Below, piece after piece: positions 19,441 to 26,616 of a DNA stretch of 64,000 nt. The stretch's first letter is position 1. Every line of letters starts with the position of its first letter. The stretch is taken from NCBI GenBank assembly GCA_963975265.1, contig CAXBGT010000003.1, forward strand, positions 1 through 64,000, written 5' to 3'. Both the position numbers and the translations under genes were made by a program. The notes under the pieces are model-generated. The model searched no databases and was not told the origin of the DNA. It worked only from the letters and a program-made list of their open reading frames with translations. Origin of the DNA: CAJXUU01 sp963975265. Lineage in GTDB: Bacteria > Bacteroidota > Bacteroidia > Chitinophagales > Saprospiraceae.

Positions 19441-20709
19441 TTAAGAATATGCTGTCATCTCATGCTCTCCAATATCTAAGCCTTTCTCCTCTTCTTCGGG
19501 CGAAACTCTTAATCCCATTGTCAATTTGATAATATAGAACAATGCAAATGATAATGCGAAAGTAAATACGCCACAAGCCGCAATACCCATAAGCTGAGCA
19601 GATAGTGTCCCCACACCATCGTCAAGTGTTCCAAAAAGTGCAACAGCCAATGTTCCCCAGATACCACATACTAAATGTACAGAAGTAGCACCAACAGGGT
19701 CATCTAACTTCATTTTGTCAAAAAAGGTAACCGCTAATGGAATCAATATTCCAGCAATTAACCCTACCGCTACAGAACCGTTTATCGATATTACATCTGC
19801 CCCCGCAGTAATACCTACTAATCCCCCTAATATTCCATTCATGACCATTGATATATCATGCGTTCTAAACATAATAAATCCGGTCACCGCAGCTCCAATT
19901 GCTCCAGCGGCGGCGGCTAATGATGTAGTGACAAACACAAGTGACACTGCAGCTGGATCAGCACTCAATACTGATCCACCATTAAATCCATACCAACCAA
20001 ACCACAGAAGGAATACTCCTAATGCTGCCAATGGCATGTTGTGTCCACGGATTGCACGCATACCTTTTTTAGTATACTTCCCTTTTCTAGGACCCAGTAC
20101 TATAATACCAGCTAAGGCTGCCCATCCTCCTACAGAATGAACTAATGTAGATCCTGCAAAATCGTAAAATCCAAAAGCATCTAACCAACCAGCTCCCCAC
20201 TTCCAGAATCCTACCATAGGGTATATCAGAGATACAAAAATCAAAGCAAAAACCAAGAATGATTCTAGTTTGATCCGCTCTGCAACCGCACCAGATACTA
20301 TTGTAGCACCAGTCGCAGCAAACATAGCTTGAAATATAAAATCAGTCCAATAAGTGTATCCTCCATATGCAGAAGTAAGGTCAGCCACCCCTGGATTGAG
20401 CATCAATGATGGAATATTGAAATAGCCTCCTGCATTTTCTCCAGGATACATTAAATTGAATCCTATAAACCAGTAAGTAAGTAACCCAATAGCAATAATC
20501 ATCATGTTTTTATAAAGGATATTGACTACATTTTTCTTTCTTACAAATCCTGACTCTAGCGCTGAGAATCCTAGGTGCATAATAAATACCAATGCCGCCG
20601 CTATCAGTATCCATAGATTACTAGTAGTAAATTCGGCTTTTGTGACGGCAGTAGAAAGTGATTCTAAAGTTGGACTTACTTCAGCATAATCAAATAATAA
20701 GAATTTCAT
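19441..20709 (-). CDS. amt: Ammonium transporter Amt
   Basis: 422 aa with about 11 membrane helices. The Amt signature DFAGSTLVHSVGGWAALAG carries the first pore histidine, and the second is in TSVHLVCGIWG, giving the twin-His pore. The N-terminal segment has no clear cleavable signal. It imports ammonium across the inner membrane. The P-II gene lies 244 bases upstream on the same strand, the classical glnK-amt pairing, in which P-II blocks the transporter when nitrogen is plentiful. Confidence 0.97.
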   Translation of the reverse strand: MKFLLFDYAEVSPTLESLSTAVTKAEFTTSNLWILIAAALVFIMHLGFSALESGFVRKKNVVNILYKNMMIIAIGLLTYWFIGFNLMYPGENAGGYFNIPSLMLNPGVADLTSAYGGYTYWTDFIFQAMFAATGATIVSGAVAERIKLESFLVFALIFVSLIYPMVGFWKWGAGWLDAFGFYDFAGSTLVHSVGGWAALAGIIVLGPRKGKYTKKGMRAIRGHNMPLAALGVFLLWFGWYGFNGGSVLSADPAAVSLVFVTTSLAAAAGAIGAAVTGFIMFRTHDISMVMNGILGGLVGITAGADVISINGSVAVGLIAGILIPLAVTFFDKMKLDDPVGATSVHLVCGIWGTLAVALFGTLDDGVGTLSAQLMGIAACGVFTFALSFALFYIIKLTMGLRVSPEEEEKGLDIGEHEMTAYS

Positions 20710-20739
20710 AAGTTTTAAATCTTTTCTGGTTTACAGGGG

Positions 20740-20793
20740 TTTGATATCGAGTTACTGAAGTAAATAGTCGCTACTTCAATCCTCGATATCAAA
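20740..20793. promoter_or_regulatory. Two-tier inverted repeat in the amt leader
   Basis: The outer arms TTTGATATCGAG (20740-20751) and CTCGATATCAAA (20782-20793) are exact complements. A second inner pair, TGAAGTA (20756-20762) and TACTTCA (20772-20778), encloses a 9-base loop. The element lies 31 bases before the amt start and has no T tract, so it is more likely an RNA structure or operator controlling amt than a terminator. The rest of the 20710-20953 gap holds nothing else recognisable. Confidence 0.55.
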
Positions 20794-20953
20794 ACTAGAT
20801 CATGTTTGAAATTGTAATTCTCACTTTCTAGCCTGTCCCTTAATCAAGCATCTGGTTTGGAATCTCTTACCTTCCTAACCTATACTTTCTGTTTGTAATG
20901 TATAATTCAACTAAACTTCACTACCCGTTACTAGTAAAAAACGGGATTATATT

Positions 20954-21292
20954 CTATAAAGCATCTTCCGACGACTCTCCTGTTCTTATTCTTAAAAACT
21001 GTTCTACATCAGTGACTATAATTTTCCCATCACCAATTTTTCCAGTTTGAGCATTTTCGACGATTGACTTTATTACATTCTCAACATCATTATCTTTGAC
21101 CACGATACTTAGCTTTGTTCGTGGTAGGTAGCCCGCATCATATACTACACCTCGGTATTTAATCTCATCACTTTTTTCCATACCATGGCCTTTCACCTCT
21201 GAGTACGAAAAAAATCTAATCCCAATCCCCTCAAGTGCATCCACTACATCTTCATATTTGATGGTTCTTATTATTGCTTCTACTTTTTTCAT
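20954..21292 (-). CDS. glnB: P-II family nitrogen regulatory protein
   Basis: 112 aa, full length. It has the N-terminal MKKVEAIIRTIKYEDVVDAL strand-helix, the T-loop KGHGMEKSDEIKYRG with Tyr46 and Tyr51, the B-loop TGKIGDGKI, and the C-terminal IRIRTGE-like RIRTGESSEDAL. Tyr51, the uridylylation site in proteobacteria, is kept, although modification in this lineage is unproven. It should sense ATP/ADP and 2-oxoglutarate and gate the adjacent Amt. It may equally be called glnK because of the linkage. Confidence 0.95.
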   Translation of the reverse strand: MKKVEAIIRTIKYEDVVDALEGIGIRFFSYSEVKGHGMEKSDEIKYRGVVYDAGYLPRTKLSIVVKDNDVENVIKSIVENAQTGKIGDGKIIVTDVEQFLRIRTGESSEDAL

Positions 21293-21327
21293 TAGCTTTG
21301 TTCTAAGAGTTATTCTTTATGATGATG

Positions 21328-21363
21328 TTGTAAACTTAACTCTCCCCTAACTTAATATTTTTG
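21328..21363 (+). promoter_or_regulatory. Candidate Bacteroidota promoter for the 509-aa protein
   Basis: TATTTTTG at 21356-21363 matches TAnnTTTG, with TTG at 21328-21330. The 25-base spacing is a little longer than the usual 17-23, and the leader to the GTG at 21451 would be about 80 bases. Confidence 0.25.
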
Positions 21364-21450
21364 CGTTTTGAGATACTATTCATGTCTCTAAAGCAACAAT
21401 AACAATCGTATTTAACTGATTTGTAATCCGTTGCACAAAACTATGTACAC

Positions 21451-22980
21451 GTGCCTATAGCTAAGTCAGAAAGTCTATTTTTATTAGTTAAATCACTGAG
21501 CAAGTCCGAAAAGCGCTCATTTAAGCTCTATGTAGGTAGGAATCAGGATGCAAAAGACTCGCTATACATCAAGTTGTTTGATCTATTAGACAAGGCATCT
21601 GGGGCAGATGATTTAGTACTAAAAAAGAAATTGGGTGGACTCAGTAACGCTGCATATTCGAATCTAAAGAAGCATTTGTTTGAGCAATTAATGATTGTTC
21701 TTAGGTTACTAAGTAAAGAAAAGAAACAAAATTTTAAGATCAGAGAATACATTGACTTCTCATATATTCTATATGGAAAAGGCCTACACTGGCAGGCGTT
21801 AGAAATTCTAGAAAAAGCAAAACGCCTCTCCCAAAAACATTACAACGATTTCTCTCTACTTACAGTTATAGAGTTGGAAAAGCTAATCCAGTCAAGACAT
21901 ATCACTCGGACCAAAGGCGACTCAATAGACAAACTCATAGACCAATCTGAATATCTAAGTACAAGGGTCAGCGATCGAATCACTCTTAGTAATATAAGAC
22001 TAAAGCTGCACAAACAATATGTAGAAAAAGGACACATTGAATCTAGAGAAAAAGAAGTAGAACTGATGAATACCTTTTTCGTCAATATGCAAACGATAGA
22101 TGAATCGAAATTGGAAGGAATCGAAGAAATCTACTATTATCAATCGTACGTTTGGTTCCATTATATCTTAGATCAGTTCGAAGAGTGCCTAAAGTGGTCA
22201 ATCAAATGGGTCAATGCGTTCAAAGAATCTGAAGAACTTCAGAGAAGGGATGTGGATCTATATATGAGAGGATTTCACTACGTCCTTACATCTGCCTATA
22301 ATGTCAAAGATGTACCCACTTATGAGGAATACTTAATCGAGCTAGAGCAGTATAGACATACGAATTACGGAAAACTCAACCACAATTCGCAGATTGTATC
22401 ATTCCAATATGTACACAATGGAAGGATGAACCTCCACTTCCTAAATGGTACCTTCAAAGAAGGCCTAAAGGATATCCCAAGTACAATCAAACGGATCAAA
22501 CGATATTCTAGAAAATTGGATTATCACAAGGTGATGGTAATCTATTACAAAGTCGCTTGGATGTATATTGGTGCTGAAGAACCGAGTAATGCATTATACT
22601 ATCTTGACTATATCATAGATTTGACTGACAAATCACTTCGAGAAGATATCCAATGCTATGCTAGAATTATGAAGTTAATGGCGCTCTTTGATATGCAGGA
22701 GTACAATCAGATTCTAAAATATGGCAAAGATTTTCAGAAATTCTACGACAAACTAAAACATCCCAATCGAGTGCAGCTTACTGTTTTACAAATGCTAGAA
22801 AAATTGGCAAATGCACCCATATTCTCTCAAAAAGATATTCTCCGAGAGGACTTTGAAAAACTAAAACTCCTTAAAGAGAACAACTTTGAGAAGAGGGCTT
22901 TTATTTATTTGGATGTATTGCCATGGATATCTAGTAAACTGGAAAGAAGATCTATTGGGGAGAGTGTGAGAGGGATTTAA
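21451..22980 (+). CDS. Conserved hypothetical helical-repeat protein
   Basis: 509 aa, starting at GTG; no in-frame ATG lies nearby upstream. It has no signal peptide or membrane segments. It is almost entirely alpha-helical, with TPR-like pairs such as HWQALEILEKAKRLSQKHYND and EPSNALYYLDYIIDLTDKSL. The N-terminal SLSKSEKRSFKLYVGR recurs in large uncharacterised Bacteroidota proteins. It is probably a cytoplasmic scaffold. It is divergent from the P-II gene, which is a location only and not evidence for a nitrogen role. It converges on the NadR-like gene, 90 bases apart. Confidence 0.78.
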   Translation: MPIAKSESLFLLVKSLSKSEKRSFKLYVGRNQDAKDSLYIKLFDLLDKASGADDLVLKKKLGGLSNAAYSNLKKHLFEQLMIVLRLLSKEKKQNFKIREYIDFSYILYGKGLHWQALEILEKAKRLSQKHYNDFSLLTVIELEKLIQSRHITRTKGDSIDKLIDQSEYLSTRVSDRITLSNIRLKLHKQYVEKGHIESREKEVELMNTFFVNMQTIDESKLEGIEEIYYYQSYVWFHYILDQFEECLKWSIKWVNAFKESEELQRRDVDLYMRGFHYVLTSAYNVKDVPTYEEYLIELEQYRHTNYGKLNHNSQIVSFQYVHNGRMNLHFLNGTFKEGLKDIPSTIKRIKRYSRKLDYHKVMVIYYKVAWMYIGAEEPSNALYYLDYIIDLTDKSLREDIQCYARIMKLMALFDMQEYNQILKYGKDFQKFYDKLKHPNRVQLTVLQMLEKLANAPIFSQKDILREDFEKLKLLKENNFEKRAFIYLDVLPWISSKLERRSIGESVRGI

Positions 22981-23070
22981 ATCCCTATGCTAAGCTGTTT
23001 TAATGGATTGCTTGACAAAACTTTTTTGGCTTCCAAAAAATTGCTACATGACATTGCAAATAAGCAAGTT

Positions 23071-23565
23071 TCAAACCTTCCAACCCTTCCTACCTTCTTT
23101 ATCCAATACTTCAAACGAAAGACCTCTCCCATCAATATACTTATAATACACCCCAAACAATCGATCTCTATCATTTGGGTTTTCTCTAAAATCACCTGGC
23201 TCCCATGGAATATCTGGTTTGCAAAGTAGATAGTGCTTTAATGTAGCATTATTGTTATGAAGGGAAATCGACTTTCCGAATACCTCCATAGACCAAATAT
23301 CGATAGTTATGATATCTGTATCACAAACTATGATAGGATAGATGTTGTGAGCTTCTAGTTCTTGGATATTTTGACACTTACCTATGATTTCTAAGTCACT
23401 TAGCTCGTATTCAGCTCCATTTTTCTCAAGGTAGGTTCTGGCAAATTCTCGCACTGTAGGCATCCCATAGTCAGCTTTCATCCGATTGACCAAGGTCGTT
23501 TTTCCACTAGACTCTGGTCCGGTGACCACTATAATCTGCTTGCCATCTGGAATATTAGTTTTCAT
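23071..23565 (-). CDS. NadR-like P-loop ATPase / nicotinamide ribonucleoside kinase-type domain
   Basis: 164 aa. Walker A is VVTGPESSGKTTL (residues 14-26), followed by VREFARTYLEKNG and a Walker B-like IIVCDTDIITIDIW. This matches the C-terminal kinase-type domain of NadR (AAA_28) without the adenylyltransferase half. The segment LLCKPDIPWEPGDFRENP is typical of that domain. Phosphorylation of nicotinamide riboside is possible but unproven. Its start lies 11 bases inside the M16 peptidase gene, so the two are probably co-translated. Confidence 0.8.
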   Translation of the reverse strand: MKTNIPDGKQIIVVTGPESSGKTTLVNRMKADYGMPTVREFARTYLEKNGAEYELSDLEIIGKCQNIQELEAHNIYPIIVCDTDIITIDIWSMEVFGKSISLHNNNATLKHYLLCKPDIPWEPGDFRENPNDRDRLFGVYYKYIDGRGLSFEVLDKEGRKGWKV

Positions 23566-24796
23566 TGGGAAGGTAGGTGAGTTCTGCGCAGTTCTCTTTT
23601 CGGAATATCTTTTGTGCTACTCGTTGGATGTCTGCACTGGTTACCATTTGATATGCTTCGGCTTCTTTATTGATCAGATCTGCATCCCCTAATAATTCAA
23701 AATATGCAAGACTCATAGATTTGTGCAAGATATTTACCTCAGAATATTCTAGACTACTTTCTACCTTATTTTGGAGCTTTTTTAGCTCACGACTATCGAT
23801 AGGTTCGTTGATTAGTAATTCTAATTCTTTCCAGATGGCAGCTTTTGCTGTTTCTAGATCAACATCTTTATTCGGTCGACCTTCGATAATGAACATTCCT
23901 GGATCGAATGTACCTGAAATATAAGCATCTATCTGACTGAATATTGGATTTACCTTGTGCAATCTTTGGTACAATCGTGAGGATCGTCCATTACTCAATA
24001 CATCAGACAATAGATCGTATGCATAGTAATCTTCATGGTTTCTAGCTACCATGTGAAACGACAGGTAGATTGCTGGAAGAGGAGCAATGCCCGTAACCGT
24101 TTGACTGCGAAAAGTATTTTGTAATGGCTCTTGTTTTAAACTTCGCACATACTTATGCCCAGGTGAAATATCACCAAACCATTTATTTACAGAATTCTTT
24201 ACATTTTCAAACTTTACATTTCCTGAGATTACTAAAATAGCATTCTGCGTCGTGTAGTGTTTATTAAAGAAATTCTTTACATCTGTTAGTACAGCGTCTT
24301 CTATGTGAGATATTTTCTTCCCTATCGTTGGCCAGCTATAGCTATGCTCTTTGTACGCAAGACTTGACAGATAGTGCCACACATCTCCATATGGTTCGGT
24401 GAGACAAGTTTCTTTGAATTCTTCGATTACTACTTTCTTCTGCACATCTAATGCATTCTGAGAAAAAATCAGTTGTTTCATTCTATCAGACTCAAGCCAA
24501 AGGGCAGTCTCCAAATTTTCGGCAGGAAGCACATTGTAAAAGTTGGTCATATCCGTATTGGTGAATGCATTGTTCTCTCCTCCCGCATTCTGAATTGGAC
24601 CATCAAAATCAGGAGCATTTTCCGAACCTCCGAACATCAGATGTTCAAATAAGTGAGCGAATCCTGTCATCTCAGAATCTTCGTCTCTTGACCCCACATC
24701 ATAAACTATATTGACCGCTACCATAGGAGAACTATCGTCCTCATGTACGATCACTCTTAATCCATTATTCAAAGTATATTTTTCAAATGCTATCAT
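23555..24796 (-). CDS. M16 family zinc metallopeptidase
   Basis: 413 aa. The inverted zinc motif HLFEH (His48, Glu51, His52) is in GFAHLFEHLMFGGSEN, and the downstream Glu ligand lies in the VVIEEFKE region. It is a single half-chamber of about 45 kDa, as in pitrilysin-like processing peptidases that assemble from two chains. No signal peptide is visible, so it is predicted to be cytoplasmic. The catalytic residues are intact. It overlaps aat by 4 bases and the NadR-like gene by 11, forming a three-gene operon. Confidence 0.93.
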   Translation of the reverse strand: MIAFEKYTLNNGLRVIVHEDDSSPMVAVNIVYDVGSRDEDSEMTGFAHLFEHLMFGGSENAPDFDGPIQNAGGENNAFTNTDMTNFYNVLPAENLETALWLESDRMKQLIFSQNALDVQKKVVIEEFKETCLTEPYGDVWHYLSSLAYKEHSYSWPTIGKKISHIEDAVLTDVKNFFNKHYTTQNAILVISGNVKFENVKNSVNKWFGDISPGHKYVRSLKQEPLQNTFRSQTVTGIAPLPAIYLSFHMVARNHEDYYAYDLLSDVLSNGRSSRLYQRLHKVNPIFSQIDAYISGTFDPGMFIIEGRPNKDVDLETAKAAIWKELELLINEPIDSRELKKLQNKVESSLEYSEVNILHKSMSLAYFELLGDADLINKEAEAYQMVTSADIQRVAQKIFRKENCAELTYLPNEN

Positions 24797-25512
24797 AAAC
24801 CCTTTATTAGATCCTTTATTGGATATTTATTGAAATGTGGGTCCCAATCTCCATAAATTGTTTCTTCATTGATATTAGACCGCAAGATACTTAAGAATAC
24901 ATTCCTACTGATGTATCTACCACCCATACTTTTGAGATGAGAATTAGGCATCTGACAATCTATAATTTCATATCCATTTTTTCGTAAGACTGATGCCAGA
25001 CTGATGAGGCCAAACTTCGATGAATTACTTACTCTGCTGAACATTGATTCACCAAAAAACACCTTACCTAGAGAAACTCCGTACAAACCACCTACTAATA
25101 AGTCATTTTCCCAAACTTCTACACTATGGGCAATTCCCATTCTATGCAATTCTGTATATGCTTCTTTGATGTCTTGTGAAATCCAAGTTCCTGGTTGATT
25201 GTAACGTTTTATCTTTTCACACGCTTTGATTACACCTTCAAAATTCTGATCAAATGAAAGTCTGAATTTTTCTTGATTGAAGTATGGTCTCATACTTCTA
25301 GCAATCCTAATATCTTCTGTAAATAGAACAAATCTTGGGTTGGGGTGCCACCATAGTATAGGTTCATCTGGATTGAACCAAGGAAAATATCCGTATTGAT
25401 AAGCTAGTAATAATCGATCTATACTCAAATCGCCACCAATGGCCACTACACCTTCATCACTAGCTAAATCGGGATGTGGAAAAGTAATGTCGTTTGAATT
25501 AAGTATTATCAT
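24793..25512 (-). CDS. aat: Leucyl/phenylalanyl-tRNA-protein transferase
   Basis: 239 aa from the ATG at 25512. The frame extends 12 codons further to 25548 without family similarity. Family blocks are FPHPDLASDEGVVAIGGDLS, YGYFPWF, ILWWHPNPRFVLF and GGLYGVSLGKVFFGESMFS. The enzyme attaches Leu or Phe to proteins with N-terminal Lys or Arg, making N-degrons recognised by ClpS. The clpS gene lies 160 bases upstream on the same strand, but a terminator separates them. It leads the aat-M16-NadR-like operon. Confidence 0.96.
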   Translation of the reverse strand: MIILNSNDITFPHPDLASDEGVVAIGGDLSIDRLLLAYQYGYFPWFNPDEPILWWHPNPRFVLFTEDIRIARSMRPYFNQEKFRLSFDQNFEGVIKACEKIKRYNQPGTWISQDIKEAYTELHRMGIAHSVEVWENDLLVGGLYGVSLGKVFFGESMFSRVSNSSKFGLISLASVLRKNGYEIIDCQMPNSHLKSMGGRYISRNVFLSILRSNINEETIYGDWDPHFNKYPIKDLIKGL

Positions 25513-25570
25513 TAAAGGTTGGGGTGTACTTTTAGCTCGTTCATCCATTTCTATTATTTCATCAATAACA

Positions 25571-25611
25571 GAAAAAAGGCAATGACTTAAATGTCATTGC
25601 CTATATTTTTT
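25571..25611 (-). terminator. Rho-independent terminator between clpS and aat
   Basis: The stem AGGCAATGAC / GTCATTGCCT is perfect with a 6-base loop. Read on the minus strand it is followed by TTTTTTC. It has T/A tracts on both sides and could work in either direction. It ends clpS transcription before aat. Confidence 0.8.
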
Positions 25612-25671
25612 TAGGTGTTTGTCTTTTGACAATCAATATTAAGTTTCGGCATTATCCGAATTATCAAAGAG

Positions 25672-25983
25672 CTATTTATCAACAGCAGATTCGATAATTG
25701 CAGAAAGTCCTCTTTCTATAAGTGCATCTTTCAGTGGCCTTAATTCACTCATTGGTCCTGTTTTCACAATTGCCTGCCCTTTATAGTGAACAAATAAAGA
25801 CAGCTGTTCTGACTGCTCAAATGTATGAGAACAAACTTCCATGAAGCTTTGAATTACCCAATCGAAAGTATTGAAATCATCATTATATACGATAAGCTCT
25901 GATTTTTGTCCCGTACTTATGTCCTCGAGTAACATTGTATCTTCGAGTTCTTGCACATCTATGTTTAGTATTTCCGTGGTCAT
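25672..25983 (-). CDS. clpS: ATP-dependent Clp protease adaptor ClpS
   Basis: 103 aa. The ClpS core begins at LIVYNDDFNTFDWVIQSFME, with the Asp pair that reads the N-degron amino group, and continues into FVHYKGQAIVKTG with the conserved His. The acidic N-terminal extension (about 30 residues) is the flexible part that enters ClpA/ClpC. It delivers N-degron substrates to the Clp protease. Together with aat nearby, both the writer and the reader of this pathway are within 1.2 kb. Confidence 0.95.
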   Translation of the reverse strand: MTTEILNIDVQELEDTMLLEDISTGQKSELIVYNDDFNTFDWVIQSFMEVCSHTFEQSEQLSLFVHYKGQAIVKTGPMSELRPLKDALIERGLSAIIESAVDK

Positions 25984-26009
25984 ATATTAAATTGAGTTAC
26001 TGGTGATAA

Positions 26010-26480
26010 TCAACTTTGGTTTTCTAAAATTTCCCTAATGACAGCAAAGTTAGGCAGATCAAGTGCATTTTCCAAAACTTCTGCGTACCTAATTATACTT
26101 TTTTCATCGATTACAAAGGCACTTCTTTTAGACACCCCTTTCAAATCCAACACAAAGTCCTCATATAGAGCACCATATGATCTAGATACCGTTTTGTTAA
26201 AATCCGACAAAAGGGGATAATTTAGTTTTTGTTCTTCTTTATATTTCGCTAATGAGAACGGAGAATCAACAGAAACAGCTAAAACACTGACATTCATATT
26301 ATTATAAGTCGTAATATCATCTCTCATTGTGCACAGTTCTGTCGTACAAACTCTCGTAAAAGCCAATGGGAAAAACAGTAAAATTACTTTCTTTCCTTCA
26401 TATTCGCTCAAGCTGACTTTTGTTGTATCAGAAGCATGCAATGTGAAATCAGGTGCCTTATCTCCTACTTTAATTATCAT
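26010..26480 (-). CDS. Peroxiredoxin (AhpC/TSA family, AhpE/Bcp-like)
   Basis: 156 aa from the ATG at 26480. The longer frame, to 26555, adds 25 atypical residues. It has the thioredoxin fold with KAPDFTLHASD and the peroxidatic block FPLAFTRVCTTELC: the first Cys follows the conserved Thr, and a second Cys lies five residues later as a possible resolving residue. It reduces hydroperoxides. clpS starts 26 bases after the stop, so they are probably co-transcribed, ending at the clpS terminator. Confidence 0.9.
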   Translation of the reverse strand: MIIKVGDKAPDFTLHASDTTKVSLSEYEGKKVILLFFPLAFTRVCTTELCTMRDDITTYNNMNVSVLAVSVDSPFSLAKYKEEQKLNYPLLSDFNKTVSRSYGALYEDFVLDLKGVSKRSAFVIDEKSIIRYAEVLENALDLPNFAVIREILENQS

Positions 26481-26616
26481 ATTATTTTTGATTGTAATTT
26501 TCTTTCTGATTCCCAGCCATAAATAAAGGGAAATACTAATAAACCCTTGAACCAAAATTAGGTTTCAATTTCAATAAATGAAAATAAAATAAATTTAAAA
26601 TAAAGGTGAAATTTGA

